A stretch of DNA of 64,000 nt from the NCBI GenBank assembly GCA_024399135.1, contig JAKSHY010000007.1, positions 62,001 through 126,000 of the forward strand, in the 5' to 3' direction. The stretch is from Lachnospiraceae bacterium (GTDB lineage Bacteria; Bacillota; Clostridia; Lachnospirales; Lachnospiraceae). This document shows positions 54,768 through 63,206 of this stretch, piece by piece; position 1 is the first letter of the stretch, and each line of letters starts with the position of its first letter. The translations under genes were made by a program, and so were the position numbers. A model generated the notes under the pieces. The model had not been told where the DNA came from, did no database searches, and saw only the letters and a program-made list of their open reading frames with translations.

Positions 54768-54810
54768 AATTTCGAATTATACCTCCAAAAAACTCACCTT
54801 TCATTCTACC

Positions 54811-56157
54811 CTATTTTTCAACAAAAGACAACGTTTCACCATCCAGCATAAGGGTCAAAATCTGCCCTTTAATATCCTCATCGCTGTCCTTTGAAACCAT
54901 TATGTATTCTTTAGTATGACCTATATATTTTCCGTTCTTTTTTTCTTCAATCAGAACCTCAACCTCTCGGTTCAGATACTCCTTCCTAAACTCACGTGAA
55001 AGCTCTGCATCAAGGTCTAGAAGAATATTGGAACGTATATCTTTGTCCTCATCAGATACCTGGTCCTTCAGCCTGCTGGCAACTGTATTTTTTCTCTTTG
55101 AATACTTAAACACATGCATTTCGAAGAACTTGATTTCTTTAAGAAACTTAACTGTTGTTTCGAATTCTTCTTTCGTCTCTCCAGGGAAACCAACTATGAC
55201 ATCTGTGGTAATCGCTGGATTATTAAAATATTTCCTTAACAAAGATACACTTTTTCTAAATTCATCCGTTGTATACTTTCTGTTCATTCTCTCAAGGGTC
55301 TTGTCACATCCACTTTGCAAAGAAAGGTGAAAATGCGGACAAATCTTTTCTATCTTGGATAACCCTTCCAGGAATTCATCTGTAATAAGCCTCGGCTCTA
55401 AGGAGCCTAATCTTATTCTTTTAATTTTTTCAATTTTGGCAACCTCTCTAATAACATTGAGTAAGGATACATTGGTAAAGCCTCCATCCTTAGCCAGCTC
55501 ATTGTAGCTAAGTGGCGTTTCGCTATCATTATCAAGAAAATCTATACCATATGAGCTTAAGTGAATTCCTGTAAGCACAACCTCCTGATAACCATTCGAG
55601 GCCAGGATTTCAACCTCATTTAATATACTTTCAAGGCTTCTACTTCTTATTCTTCCTCTGGCAAGAGGTATTGCGCAATACGAGCAGAACTGATTACAGC
55701 CATCCTGAATTTTGATGAAGGCTCTGGTGTGTGAAGAGGTTTTCTTAAGAGTCATATCTTCATAATTTACAGGCTTAACCAAATCTGAAAGATATGAATT
55801 ATCAGTATTTTGGTCATTAATATAATCAGTTACTATTTTTGCTATGTCATTCTTATGATTGTTTCCAATAATAATATCTATAGCCGCATCCTTGGCCGCC
55901 TCTTCAGGGCTCGTCTGCACGTAGCAGCCTACCGCAACAACTATGGCATCCTTATTCCTTTTCTTGGCCTGATGTAACATTTGCCTTGATTTTCTGTCGG
56001 CTATGTTAGTAACTGTACATGTATTTATGACATAAATGTCCGCTTTTTGAGCAAATGGCACAACTTCGAAACCACTTTCAGCCATTCTTTGTTGCATATA
56101 TTCTATTTCATACTCATTAACCTTACATCCAAGGTTTCTAAATGCTACTTTTTTCAT
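54811..56157 (-). CDS. mtaB: tRNA t6A37 methylthiotransferase MtaB
   Basis: A 448-residue radical SAM methylthiotransferase: N-terminal MTTase Cys (LGCKVNEYE, CTVTNIAD, VGCYVQ), radical SAM CNQFCSYCAIP (CxxxCxxC, around 150), TRAM domain at the end. It converts t6A37 to ms2t6A37 in tRNA. Adjacent to the IreB gene by 43 bp. Confidence 0.94.
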   Translation of the reverse strand: MKKVAFRNLGCKVNEYEIEYMQQRMAESGFEVVPFAQKADIYVINTCTVTNIADRKSRQMLHQAKKRNKDAIVVAVGCYVQTSPEEAAKDAAIDIIIGNNHKNDIAKIVTDYINDQNTDNSYLSDLVKPVNYEDMTLKKTSSHTRAFIKIQDGCNQFCSYCAIPLARGRIRSRSLESILNEVEILASNGYQEVVLTGIHLSSYGIDFLDNDSETPLSYNELAKDGGFTNVSLLNVIREVAKIEKIKRIRLGSLEPRLITDEFLEGLSKIEKICPHFHLSLQSGCDKTLERMNRKYTTDEFRKSVSLLRKYFNNPAITTDVIVGFPGETKEEFETTVKFLKEIKFFEMHVFKYSKRKNTVASRLKDQVSDEDKDIRSNILLDLDAELSREFRKEYLNREVEVLIEEKKNGKYIGHTKEYIMVSKDSDEDIKGQILTLMLDGETLSFVEK

Positions 56158-56191
56158 TCATTTTCACCGTTTTTTTCGTCCTTTTTCCTCA

Positions 56192-56220
56192 TTGACTTTT
56201 AAATCTCTAACATTTAGTAT
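56192..56220 (+). promoter_or_regulatory. Promoter of the HPr-like gene
   Basis: TTGACT (56192-56197), 17 bp, TAGTAT (56215-56220), 36 bp before the ATG at 56257. Confidence 0.65.
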
Positions 56221-56256
56221 ATAGTCAGAAGGTATAAATTGAAGGAGGAAATTAAA

Positions 56257-56487
56257 ATGAAGACAGTTCAGATTTCGTTAAACTCAATCGACAAGGTTAA
56301 GTCGTTCGTAAATGATATCACAAAGTTCGATTACGACTTTGATTTAGTATCAGGAAGATATGTTATCGATGCAAAATCTATTATGGGAATCTTCAGCTTG
56401 GATCTTTCTAAGCCAATCGACTTAAATATCCATGCAGAAGAGAACTGTGATGATGTTCTTGCTATTTTAAAGCCTTACGAGATTTAG
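56257..56487 (+). CDS. HPr-family protein lacking the active-site His (Crh-like)
   Basis: A 76-residue HPr-fold protein. The ATG at 56257 has GAAGGAGG upstream; the TTG at 56239 is inside this site. The regulatory Ser is in place (AKSIMGIFSLDL, S41, matching S46 of HPr), but no His is found near position 15 where the phosphocarrier His should lie. This is the pattern of Bacillus Crh, which acts only through Ser phosphorylation by HPr kinase as a partner of CcpA. It therefore probably regulates rather than carries phosphate. Its own promoter and terminator. Confidence 0.85.
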   Translation: MKTVQISLNSIDKVKSFVNDITKFDYDFDLVSGRYVIDAKSIMGIFSLDLSKPIDLNIHAEENCDDVLAILKPYEI

Positions 56488-56526
56488 TTTACGTAGGCAT
56501 TAACGTTTAGTTAATCAAAAACTTAC

Positions 56527-56556
56527 AAGCATCCTTTTTAAGGATGCTTGTTTTTT
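56527..56556 (+). terminator. Terminator of the HPr-like gene
   Basis: Stem AAGCATCC/GGATGCTT with a T-rich 6-nt loop, then GTTTTTTTATTT. It also overlaps the end of thiI (stop at 56556). Confidence 0.85.
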
Positions 56557-57743
56557 TATTTCTGATACTGAACAGTAATCACTTCATCTGTCTCATATGC
56601 TTTCTTAAGCAATTCGTCGATATTCTCTTTTAAATTTTCTTCATGCTTTTTAATAACATTAAGATTAGGCTTGGTAACCGGGTGCTTGGCAACGAAAATA
56701 GTACAGCAGTCCTCGAAAGGTAATATAGAAGTTTCATAAGTACCAATCTTCTCTGAAATACTGATAATATCCTGCTTATCAAAGCCTATTAATGGTCTGA
56801 ATACTGGAAGTGTACATACCTCGTTAGTTACTGAAAGTGACTGAATCGTCTGAGATGCTACCTGTCCTAAGCTTTCTCCAGTGATTAGTCCATAGCATTC
56901 TGAACGCTTCGCAATATTCTCCGCAATCATCATCATATATCTTCTCATGATAATAGTAAGTTCATCATGAGGACACTTCTCATAAATATACAACTGAATA
57001 TCTGTGAAATTAATTACATGAAGATTGATTGGTCCAGTATATTTTGCTATTTCTCTGGCTAAATCAACAACCTTCTCCTTTGCTCTTTCAGATGTATATG
57101 GTGGTGCATGAAAATATACTGCATCAAGCTTAACACCACGCTTTGATACCATATAGCCCGCAACAGGAGAATCTATTCCACCAGATAATAAAAGCATCGC
57201 CTTACCATTAGTTCCAAGAGGCATACCACCAAGTCCTGGAATTTTCGTAGAATAAATATATATCTTTTCTCTTATCTCAACATTGATAACGACCTCAGGG
57301 TCATGGACATCAACCTTAAGTCCCTCATATGCATCAAGTAAGTATCCACCAAGCTCTGCATTGATTTCCATAGATGTTCCCGGATAGCTCTTCCTTGCAC
57401 GTCTTGTATTCACCTTGAATGTGAAGTTCTTATCCTTGTACTGTCTGTCAACATATTTAACGACTTCAGGTCCTATTTCTTCAACAGGTACAACCTCCAT
57501 CTCTTCCATTGGACAGATTTCGAAAATTCCGAAAACAGATGTAAGAGCATCTATAACCTCATCATAATCAAATTCTGTCTTCGCATAAACAAATATTCTT
57601 CCGTCTGTTTTAGGAACAGTGAATTCACCCTCACATCTGTTTAATGCGATTCTTATCTGCTTACACAAAGCATCCTCGAATAAGTATCTGTTTTTTCCTT
57701 TAACACCTATTTCAGCGTATTTAATTAAAAAAGCTGTATACAT
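56556..57743 (-). CDS. thiI: tRNA 4-thiouridine synthetase ThiI
   Basis: A 395-residue ThiI with THUMP domain (about 60-165) and PP-loop domain with LLSGGIDSPVAG (about 183-194). No rhodanese domain, typical for Gram-positives; the sulphur would come from the cysteine desulfurase 9 bp upstream (NifZ-type pair). Cys344-type residue: DCCTIFVAKHP near 345 is the expected active cysteine region. Confidence 0.93.
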   Translation of the reverse strand: MYTAFLIKYAEIGVKGKNRYLFEDALCKQIRIALNRCEGEFTVPKTDGRIFVYAKTEFDYDEVIDALTSVFGIFEICPMEEMEVVPVEEIGPEVVKYVDRQYKDKNFTFKVNTRRARKSYPGTSMEINAELGGYLLDAYEGLKVDVHDPEVVINVEIREKIYIYSTKIPGLGGMPLGTNGKAMLLLSGGIDSPVAGYMVSKRGVKLDAVYFHAPPYTSERAKEKVVDLAREIAKYTGPINLHVINFTDIQLYIYEKCPHDELTIIMRRYMMMIAENIAKRSECYGLITGESLGQVASQTIQSLSVTNEVCTLPVFRPLIGFDKQDIISISEKIGTYETSILPFEDCCTIFVAKHPVTKPNLNVIKKHEENLKENIDELLKKAYETDEVITVQYQK

Positions 57744-57752
57744 ATTTTCCCT

Positions 57753-58949
57753 CTATCTTCGTATATATTTTCTGAGCATTGGTATATACTCATTCATCTT
57801 TTCTATAGCTGTATCAATATCTTCTTTGGTAGTATGAACGCTTAAGCTGAATCTTATAGTAGACTCCAAAAGCTTAGGCTCAAGTCCTATGGATGAAAGC
57901 GTTGCAGATGGAACCCTTTTATGCGTAGAGCATGCAGATCCTGCAGATACGAAAACACCACTTTCCTCTAAGGAATGTAGCATTACCTCACTTCTTATGT
58001 CTTTTACAGATACACTTATTACATGCGGTGCACCATATAAAAGCACGGGATCATCCGAATCATCAGAATTGATAATAGCCTTAGGAAGTCCATTAACGAA
58101 AACATCCTCTATTTTGGTTACTTCTTCTATGAAATACTTTTTCAATTCATACAATCTTTTAACATCTTCTTCAAGATTATCATAAAGCATGGATGCTGCT
58201 AATGACATTCCTGCTATTCCGGCTACGTTTTCAGTTCCTGATCTTAATCCATTCTGCTGTCCACCACCAAAAATTATAGGCTTAATCTTGATTTTTTCAT
58301 TAATATATAAGAAACCGATTCCTTTAGGACCATGAATCTTGTGTCCTGACACACTAAGTAAATCTATATTCATCTTCTTAGGATGAAGGACGAATTTTCC
58401 AAAGCTTTGAACTGCATCAACATGAAAAATAATATCCTTATTGATGCTCTTAATTAATTCTCCTGCTTCTTTAATAGGCTGAACTGAACCTATTTCATTA
58501 TTAACATGCATTATTGAAACCAGAATTGTATCATCCTGAATGGCATTTTTAAGCTCCTCAAGTGATATGACACCGGTTTCATCTGTTCCAAGGTAAGTGA
58601 CCTTAAAGCCCTCCTCTTCCAGCTGTTTCATCGCATTTAATATAGCAGGATGTTCAATCTTAGTTGTTATCAAATGCTTTCCTCGTCTTATGTTAGCATG
58701 TGCACAACCGATAAGTGCCATGTTGTCCGACTCAGTTCCACAGGATGTGAAGAGAATTTCTTTCGCATTAACCTTTAATATTTTAGAAAGGTTATCCTTC
58801 GCACTCTTAATATATCTTTCTGCGATAATACCTTTAGAATGCATACTTGAAGGATTTCCGTAATCCTCTTCATATATTTTAGACATTAAACGACATACTT
58901 CAGGAAAAACCTGAGTAGTCGCGCTATTATCAAGATAAATTTCCTTCAT
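57753..58949 (-). CDS. Cysteine desulfurase (NifS/NifZ-like)
   Basis: A 398-residue PLP enzyme: DNSATTQVFPEV at start, HVDAVQSFGKF, PLP Lys in SVSGHKIHGPKGIGFLY (about 205), and active Cys in SAGSACSTHKRVPS (about 331). Located beside thiI, it most likely supplies persulfide for 4-thiouridine. Coupled to rsmE by 1 bp. Confidence 0.93.
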   Translation of the reverse strand: MKEIYLDNSATTQVFPEVCRLMSKIYEEDYGNPSSMHSKGIIAERYIKSAKDNLSKILKVNAKEILFTSCGTESDNMALIGCAHANIRRGKHLITTKIEHPAILNAMKQLEEEGFKVTYLGTDETGVISLEELKNAIQDDTILVSIMHVNNEIGSVQPIKEAGELIKSINKDIIFHVDAVQSFGKFVLHPKKMNIDLLSVSGHKIHGPKGIGFLYINEKIKIKPIIFGGGQQNGLRSGTENVAGIAGMSLAASMLYDNLEEDVKRLYELKKYFIEEVTKIEDVFVNGLPKAIINSDDSDDPVLLYGAPHVISVSVKDIRSEVMLHSLEESGVFVSAGSACSTHKRVPSATLSSIGLEPKLLESTIRFSLSVHTTKEDIDTAIEKMNEYIPMLRKYIRR

Positions 58950-59702
58950 TTATTCTTCACCATTTTCAAGCTGGTACATAAGAATAGACATCACACACAT
59001 ACCAGCAGTTTCTGTTCTTAATATTCTCTTTCCCAAGGTTATACTAAGAAAACCAGCATCCTTCGCCATTTGGACCTCAGAATCATCAAACCCACCCTCT
59101 GGTCCTATGAACACTGCCACATTCTGGCCCTTAGTTATATTCCCTATTATGTTACGGGTTACATCCATTCCTTCTGCCATTTCGTACGGAAGAAGCAATA
59201 CATCGCAGTTTTCCTTAGCATAGCTTAATGCCGTCTGAAAAGACATAGGATTTTTGACACATGGAATAATTCCCCTTTTGCTTTGCTTGGCTGCTGCCTC
59301 TGCTATGGACTGCCATCTTGAAACCTTATTAGCTGCTTTTTTTTCATCAAGCTTAACTACACACCTTTTCATACTGACTGGTATTATCTCAAAAGCTCCA
59401 AGCTCTATGTTCTTCTGAATAATTCCTTCCATCTTGTCAGATTTAGGCAATCCCTGAAAAAGATATACCTTAGAAGAAAGCTCATGTGAATCTTCCTTAA
59501 TGAACCTAAGTTCCAGTATTACAGAATCTTCTTCAAAAGATTTAATAGCACATCTGTATTCCTTGGAATCAATTCCATTGGAGATATTAACCTCTTCTCC
59601 TATCTTCATTCTAAGGACATTCTTAATGTGATTGTAATCATTTCCTCTGATTACTACAGTTTTTTCATTAATTTGGTCTGGGTCAACGAAAAATTGATAC
59701 AT
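58950..59702 (-). CDS. rsmE: 16S rRNA m3U1498 methyltransferase RsmE
   Basis: A 250-residue SPOUT enzyme: N-terminal PUA-like part and C-terminal GPEGGFDDSE then LGKRILRTETAGM. The ATG at 59702 overlaps the prmA stop (TAATG), with AGGA before it; the longer frame from 59732 would overlap prmA by 31 bp. Confidence 0.93.
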   Translation of the reverse strand: MYQFFVDPDQINEKTVVIRGNDYNHIKNVLRMKIGEEVNISNGIDSKEYRCAIKSFEEDSVILELRFIKEDSHELSSKVYLFQGLPKSDKMEGIIQKNIELGAFEIIPVSMKRCVVKLDEKKAANKVSRWQSIAEAAAKQSKRGIIPCVKNPMSFQTALSYAKENCDVLLLPYEMAEGMDVTRNIIGNITKGQNVAVFIGPEGGFDDSEVQMAKDAGFLSITLGKRILRTETAGMCVMSILMYQLENGEE

Positions 59703-60658
59703 TAGTTCTTCCTGGCTGTTACTGACTTCCATTCTCCCTGAGAAGTAATCTCAAGAACTTCAAGTCCAGCCTTTTCCATAGCTTCTTTAACTATTAATTC
59801 TTTTCCTTCAATAATTCCTGATGTAATATATACACCACCCTTTTTCATCTGATTAACTATTACAGGTGTAAGTGGAACTAAAACATCAGCGAGAATATTG
59901 GCAACAACAATGTCATAGCACTCATATCCCACCTTATCCTGAACTTCCTTCTCTGTAATAATATTTCCTATCATCATCTCAAACGAGGAAGGATCAATAC
60001 TGTTCTGCTCCATATTATCCTTAACAGCCTCTACAGCGCATGGATCAAGATCAGTACCTACCGCGTGCTTCGCTCCGAACATTAGTGAAAGAATCGCTAA
60101 AATTCCGCTTCCAGTTCCCACATCAAGGAGATTAGTTTCGCTATTTACGTACTTTTTAAGCTGTCTTATACATAACTGAGTAGTCTCATGGGCTCCCGTT
60201 CCGAAAGCTGTTCCAGGATCTATATGAAGAATATATTTGTAATCGGTTGAAGGCTTAATATCCTCCCACGAAGGAATAACTAAAACATCATCTATCATGA
60301 ACTGATGGAAAAATTCTTTCCAGTTATTAATCCAGTCAATATCTTCTGTTTCTTCAACTGTAATGGTACCTTCACCTATATCTATATTGAAGTCTCTAAG
60401 CTCATCGAGTTCTTCCTTAATCATAGTCAGAATTTCATCTTTTCTATCCAACTCTTCTACAAAGAAATTGAGGTATGCAATTCCATCATCCTCTTCGTTT
60501 TCTGGAAGTATATCAACAAACATCTGCTCCTTCTCAAGGGCAGTAAGAGGCACCTTGTCTTCTATCTGAGCACCCTCTAAGCCTAAATCATAAAGAGAGC
60601 TTATGACAATATCCTCTGCCTCAACCAATGTCTTAATTCTAAATTTTAACCACTTCAT
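59702..60658 (-). CDS. prmA: Ribosomal protein L11 methyltransferase PrmA
   Basis: A 318-residue class I methyltransferase: GTAFGTGAHETTQLC near 165, LLDVGTGSGILAIL as SAM motif I, VVANILADVL. ATG at 60658 is preferred (TTGGAG is 6 bp upstream). Standard partner of rsmE in Firmicutes. Confidence 0.93.
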   Translation of the reverse strand: MKWLKFRIKTLVEAEDIVISSLYDLGLEGAQIEDKVPLTALEKEQMFVDILPENEEDDGIAYLNFFVEELDRKDEILTMIKEELDELRDFNIDIGEGTITVEETEDIDWINNWKEFFHQFMIDDVLVIPSWEDIKPSTDYKYILHIDPGTAFGTGAHETTQLCIRQLKKYVNSETNLLDVGTGSGILAILSLMFGAKHAVGTDLDPCAVEAVKDNMEQNSIDPSSFEMMIGNIITEKEVQDKVGYECYDIVVANILADVLVPLTPVIVNQMKKGGVYITSGIIEGKELIVKEAMEKAGLEVLEITSQGEWKSVTARKN

Positions 60659-60715
60659 GTCAATCTCCAATCATAAGCAACATACGAGGCTTATTTTAGC
60701 ACAAAAATATATCTA

Positions 60716-60744
60716 TTGCCATCATCAGCATTATGATGTACTAT
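60716..60744 (+). promoter_or_regulatory. Promoter of queT
   Basis: TTGCCA (60716-60721), 17 bp, TACTAT (60739-60744), just before the preQ1 aptamer. Confidence 0.55.
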
Positions 60745-60752
60745 ATCTAACT

Positions 60753-60793
60753 GGTGAGTTCGAGACCTTCCTCACCTAAAACAAAACTAAAGG
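60753..60793 (+). ncRNA. preQ1-I riboswitch
   Basis: Small H-type pseudoknot aptamer: GGTGAG, loop GTTCGAGACCTTC, CTCACC, then an A-rich tail ending ACTAA-AGGAG. The CTAA at the tail pairs with the loop CC in the known structure, hiding the ribosome site. It stands 8-10 bp before the queT ATG, the usual target of preQ1 riboswitches. Class from pattern; the loop has some departures from the consensus. Confidence 0.75.
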
Positions 60794-60801
60794 AGAAAAA
60801 A

Positions 60802-61281
60802 ATGAATAACAAATCAAAATTCTTGGTACAGGGTGGCGTAGTGGCCGCTTTGTATGTGGTACTCACTTACCTTTGTTCCCTTATGGGACTGTCTTCAGGT
60901 GTCATCCAGGTAAGATTCTCAGAAGCAATGTGTATACTTCCATGCTTTATGCCAGCATCAGTTCCTGGCCTGTTTTTAGGTTGCTTTCTTTCTAATCTAT
61001 TAACTGGCTGTGTGATGTGGGATGTCATTTTCGGAAGTCTGGCAACACTTCTTGGAGCTATCGGAACATATCTTCTTAGAAAGAATCGTTTTCTGGCATG
61101 TATTCCACCAATTATCGCTAATGTACTTATTATTCCCTTCGTGCTTATCTATGCTTACGAAGTTCCAGATACCTACTGGTTCTTAGTAATAACAATAGCC
61201 GCAGGAGAAATAATATCCTGCGGCATACTAGGTCAAATTCTATATTCAGTAATATCAAAGAATAAATCTAGATTTTCTTAG
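60802..61281 (+). CDS. queT: QueT-type queuosine precursor ECF transporter substrate subunit
   Basis: A 159-residue S component of ECF transporters with about five spans; FSEAMCILPCFMPASVPGLFLGCFLSNLL in outline is the family block. The ATG at 60802 has AAAGGAG 8 bp upstream; the frame beginning at 60754 would run through the riboswitch. It imports preQ1 or another queuosine precursor with a shared ECF module. Overlaps the receiver gene on the other strand by 14 bp. Confidence 0.92.
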   Translation: MNNKSKFLVQGGVVAALYVVLTYLCSLMGLSSGVIQVRFSEAMCILPCFMPASVPGLFLGCFLSNLLTGCVMWDVIFGSLATLLGAIGTYLLRKNRFLACIPPIIANVLIIPFVLIYAYEVPDTYWFLVITIAAGEIISCGILGQILYSVISKNKSRFS

Positions 61282-62047
61282 CTTTCTGTGTCTCGAAGAA
61301 GCTATCAATAGAAGAAACTATTTTTTCTGATGTTGCTGATTTTAAAAGATATCCATCAGGTTTTAGTGTTAAAACCTTCTGAACAGACTCCTTGTCTCCC
61401 TTCGATGTTAAGAAGATGACAGGGAGTTTTTCAGTTTTAACCTCTGAACGAATCATCTCAAGCATCTGAGGTCCTGAACAAACTGGCATCTCATAATCAA
61501 GAAGAACTAAATCCGGATGATTGGTTGCTAAGAATGTTAATGCAGATGTTGCTGAATTAACAATAGAAACCTTATATTTTCCTGATAACCATTCCTTGAT
61601 GGTACGAAGCATGGTACCTGAATCATCTACTACTAAAATATGCTTCTTATTAGCAGAAGTTTCATATTTTTCGAGGAATTTTATTAAATTCTCTCCTATA
61701 GCCTTCGCATCAATTGGACGTTCAAAGGTACCAGCAATAATCTCATCTGGCATCAGTTTTTTAACATCATCTATATCAGAATGGTATCCGACCAGGAATA
61801 ATTTCTTATCATCCTCTAAACAGAAGTCTCTTATATATACAACTTCCTCTCCACTCTTGTTTAAATTCTCATCTATATAAAGAAAAACAAGATCTGGCTT
61901 ATCTACAACACCACCTAATGCCTGCAGTGTTGCAGGTACAGTTATACACTCAAAATCTGCCTGCTCTATACCCTCCTTAATCGCCTTAACGATGAAGGAA
62001 TTCGTTGATTCGCATATTAACAAAACCTGTTTTGCGTTGAATAACAC
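61268..62047 (-). CDS. Double receiver-domain response regulator
   Basis: A 259-residue protein with two receiver-type domains. The first (about 5-120) lacks a clear phospho-acceptor site and looks like a pseudo-receiver; the second (about 135-255) is full, with LVVDDSG, the Asp in VLLDYEMPVCSG and a Lys in TSKGD. No DNA-binding or enzymatic output domain. GTG start at 62047 with GGGAG 8 bp before it. The output may be by protein contact. Convergent with queT with a 14-bp overlap. Confidence 0.8.
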   Translation of the reverse strand: MLFNAKQVLLICESTNSFIVKAIKEGIEQADFECITVPATLQALGGVVDKPDLVFLYIDENLNKSGEEVVYIRDFCLEDDKKLFLVGYHSDIDDVKKLMPDEIIAGTFERPIDAKAIGENLIKFLEKYETSANKKHILVVDDSGTMLRTIKEWLSGKYKVSIVNSATSALTFLATNHPDLVLLDYEMPVCSGPQMLEMIRSEVKTEKLPVIFLTSKGDKESVQKVLTLKPDGYLLKSATSEKIVSSIDSFFETQKAKKI

Positions 62048-62188
62048 CTTAAACTCTCCCTTAAGTTATCTCATAAGACAGTATAGACATACTATCACAT
62101 TCCACTTTACACACTTTTCACTGGTTTGTAAAGTATGTATTAAATTGATTTGTGGTATATACACCAAATAGTATATGCACTACTTCTC

Positions 62189-62217
62189 TTTAAAAAACAG
62201 TCTTCTTATATTATAAT
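62189..62217 (+). promoter_or_regulatory. Promoter of the transglutaminase-like lipoprotein
   Basis: TTTAAA (62189-62194), 17 bp, perfect TATAAT (62212-62217); start of transcription near 62225, 27 bp before the chosen ATG. Confidence 0.6.
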
Positions 62218-62251
62218 TTATTGTGGTATGCACAAAATTTGGATACTTTTT

Positions 62252-63193
62252 ATGAAACTGGCAGAATTAGTTAAATATTACAAATATACAACTATATATT
62301 TCGCTCTGTGTATTGTCCTTCTTTTTAGTACTGGCTGCTCTAAAAAGCATGAACCATATGTTTCATCCAGTACTACCATTAGAGATAATACACCTGAGTG
62401 CCTAAAACCTGTAGCCAAGGGTGTTGATGTATACAAGGATGACTCACTTTATATAGACTACTCCAATGTTTCCGAGGGCTATATTATGCTTCAGTACCTT
62501 GGTGACTCTCCAGCTGTTAAGCTTCAGATTACAGGACCTGATTACATGACATATACATATGATATTAGTGATGACAGGATTGATACCTTCCCTATTTCTG
62601 CTGGTGACGGCGAATATACTATTGGCGTCTACGAACAGATTGATGGAACTCAGTACTCAGTTCTTTATTCAGGGGATTATACTTTCACTGTAAGTAATAC
62701 GATGGGAGCATTTCTTTATCCTAACCATTATGTTGATTTCGATGAAAACAGTCCTTTCATAGCTGCTGCAAAGGACGCCGTCAAAGATGCTCATGACGAT
62801 TTGGAAGCTATTAATTATGTATATAATTATGTGATTAACAATATGGAATATGATGTTGAAATGGCAGAGAATGTAGAGAATGGATATGTTCCTGATCCTG
62901 ACCGTTCATTCGAAAAGAAAACAGGTATCTGCCTTGACTATGCAACCCTGATGACGGCCATGTTAAGATCACAAAGAATACCAACCAGAATGGAGGTTGG
63001 TTATGCAGGAAGTGCATATCATGCATGGATTAGTACCTATGCTGAAAACATTGGCTGGATCAATGGAATCGTTGAATTCGACGGTACCAGCTGGTCAATT
63101 ATGGATCCAACTGTTGCTGATAATTCTGGAGAAGAAGCATTAGTTTCCTTCATAGGTGACGGAGGAAGCTATCTGACCAAATATATTTATTAA
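62252..63193 (+). CDS. Transglutaminase-like lipoprotein
   Basis: A 313-residue predicted lipoprotein (lipobox FSTGC at about 26-30) with an N-terminal beta domain and a transglutaminase-like core (about 200-300). The triad can be seen: Cys in TGICLDYATL, His in SAYHAWI, Asp in IMDPTVAD. ATG at 62252 is preferred because it follows the promoter by 27 bp and puts a basic residue run before the hydrophobic span. Acts on the cell surface as a peptidase or cross-linking enzyme. Followed by the T2SF gene after 13 bp, so perhaps part of a pilus or secretion operon. Confidence 0.82.
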   Translation: MKLAELVKYYKYTTIYFALCIVLLFSTGCSKKHEPYVSSSTTIRDNTPECLKPVAKGVDVYKDDSLYIDYSNVSEGYIMLQYLGDSPAVKLQITGPDYMTYTYDISDDRIDTFPISAGDGEYTIGVYEQIDGTQYSVLYSGDYTFTVSNTMGAFLYPNHYVDFDENSPFIAAAKDAVKDAHDDLEAINYVYNYVINNMEYDVEMAENVENGYVPDPDRSFEKKTGICLDYATLMTAMLRSQRIPTRMEVGYAGSAYHAWISTYAENIGWINGIVEFDGTSWSIMDPTVADNSGEEALVSFIGDGGSYLTKYIY

Positions 63194-63206
63194 TCCCGGA
63201 GGATAT

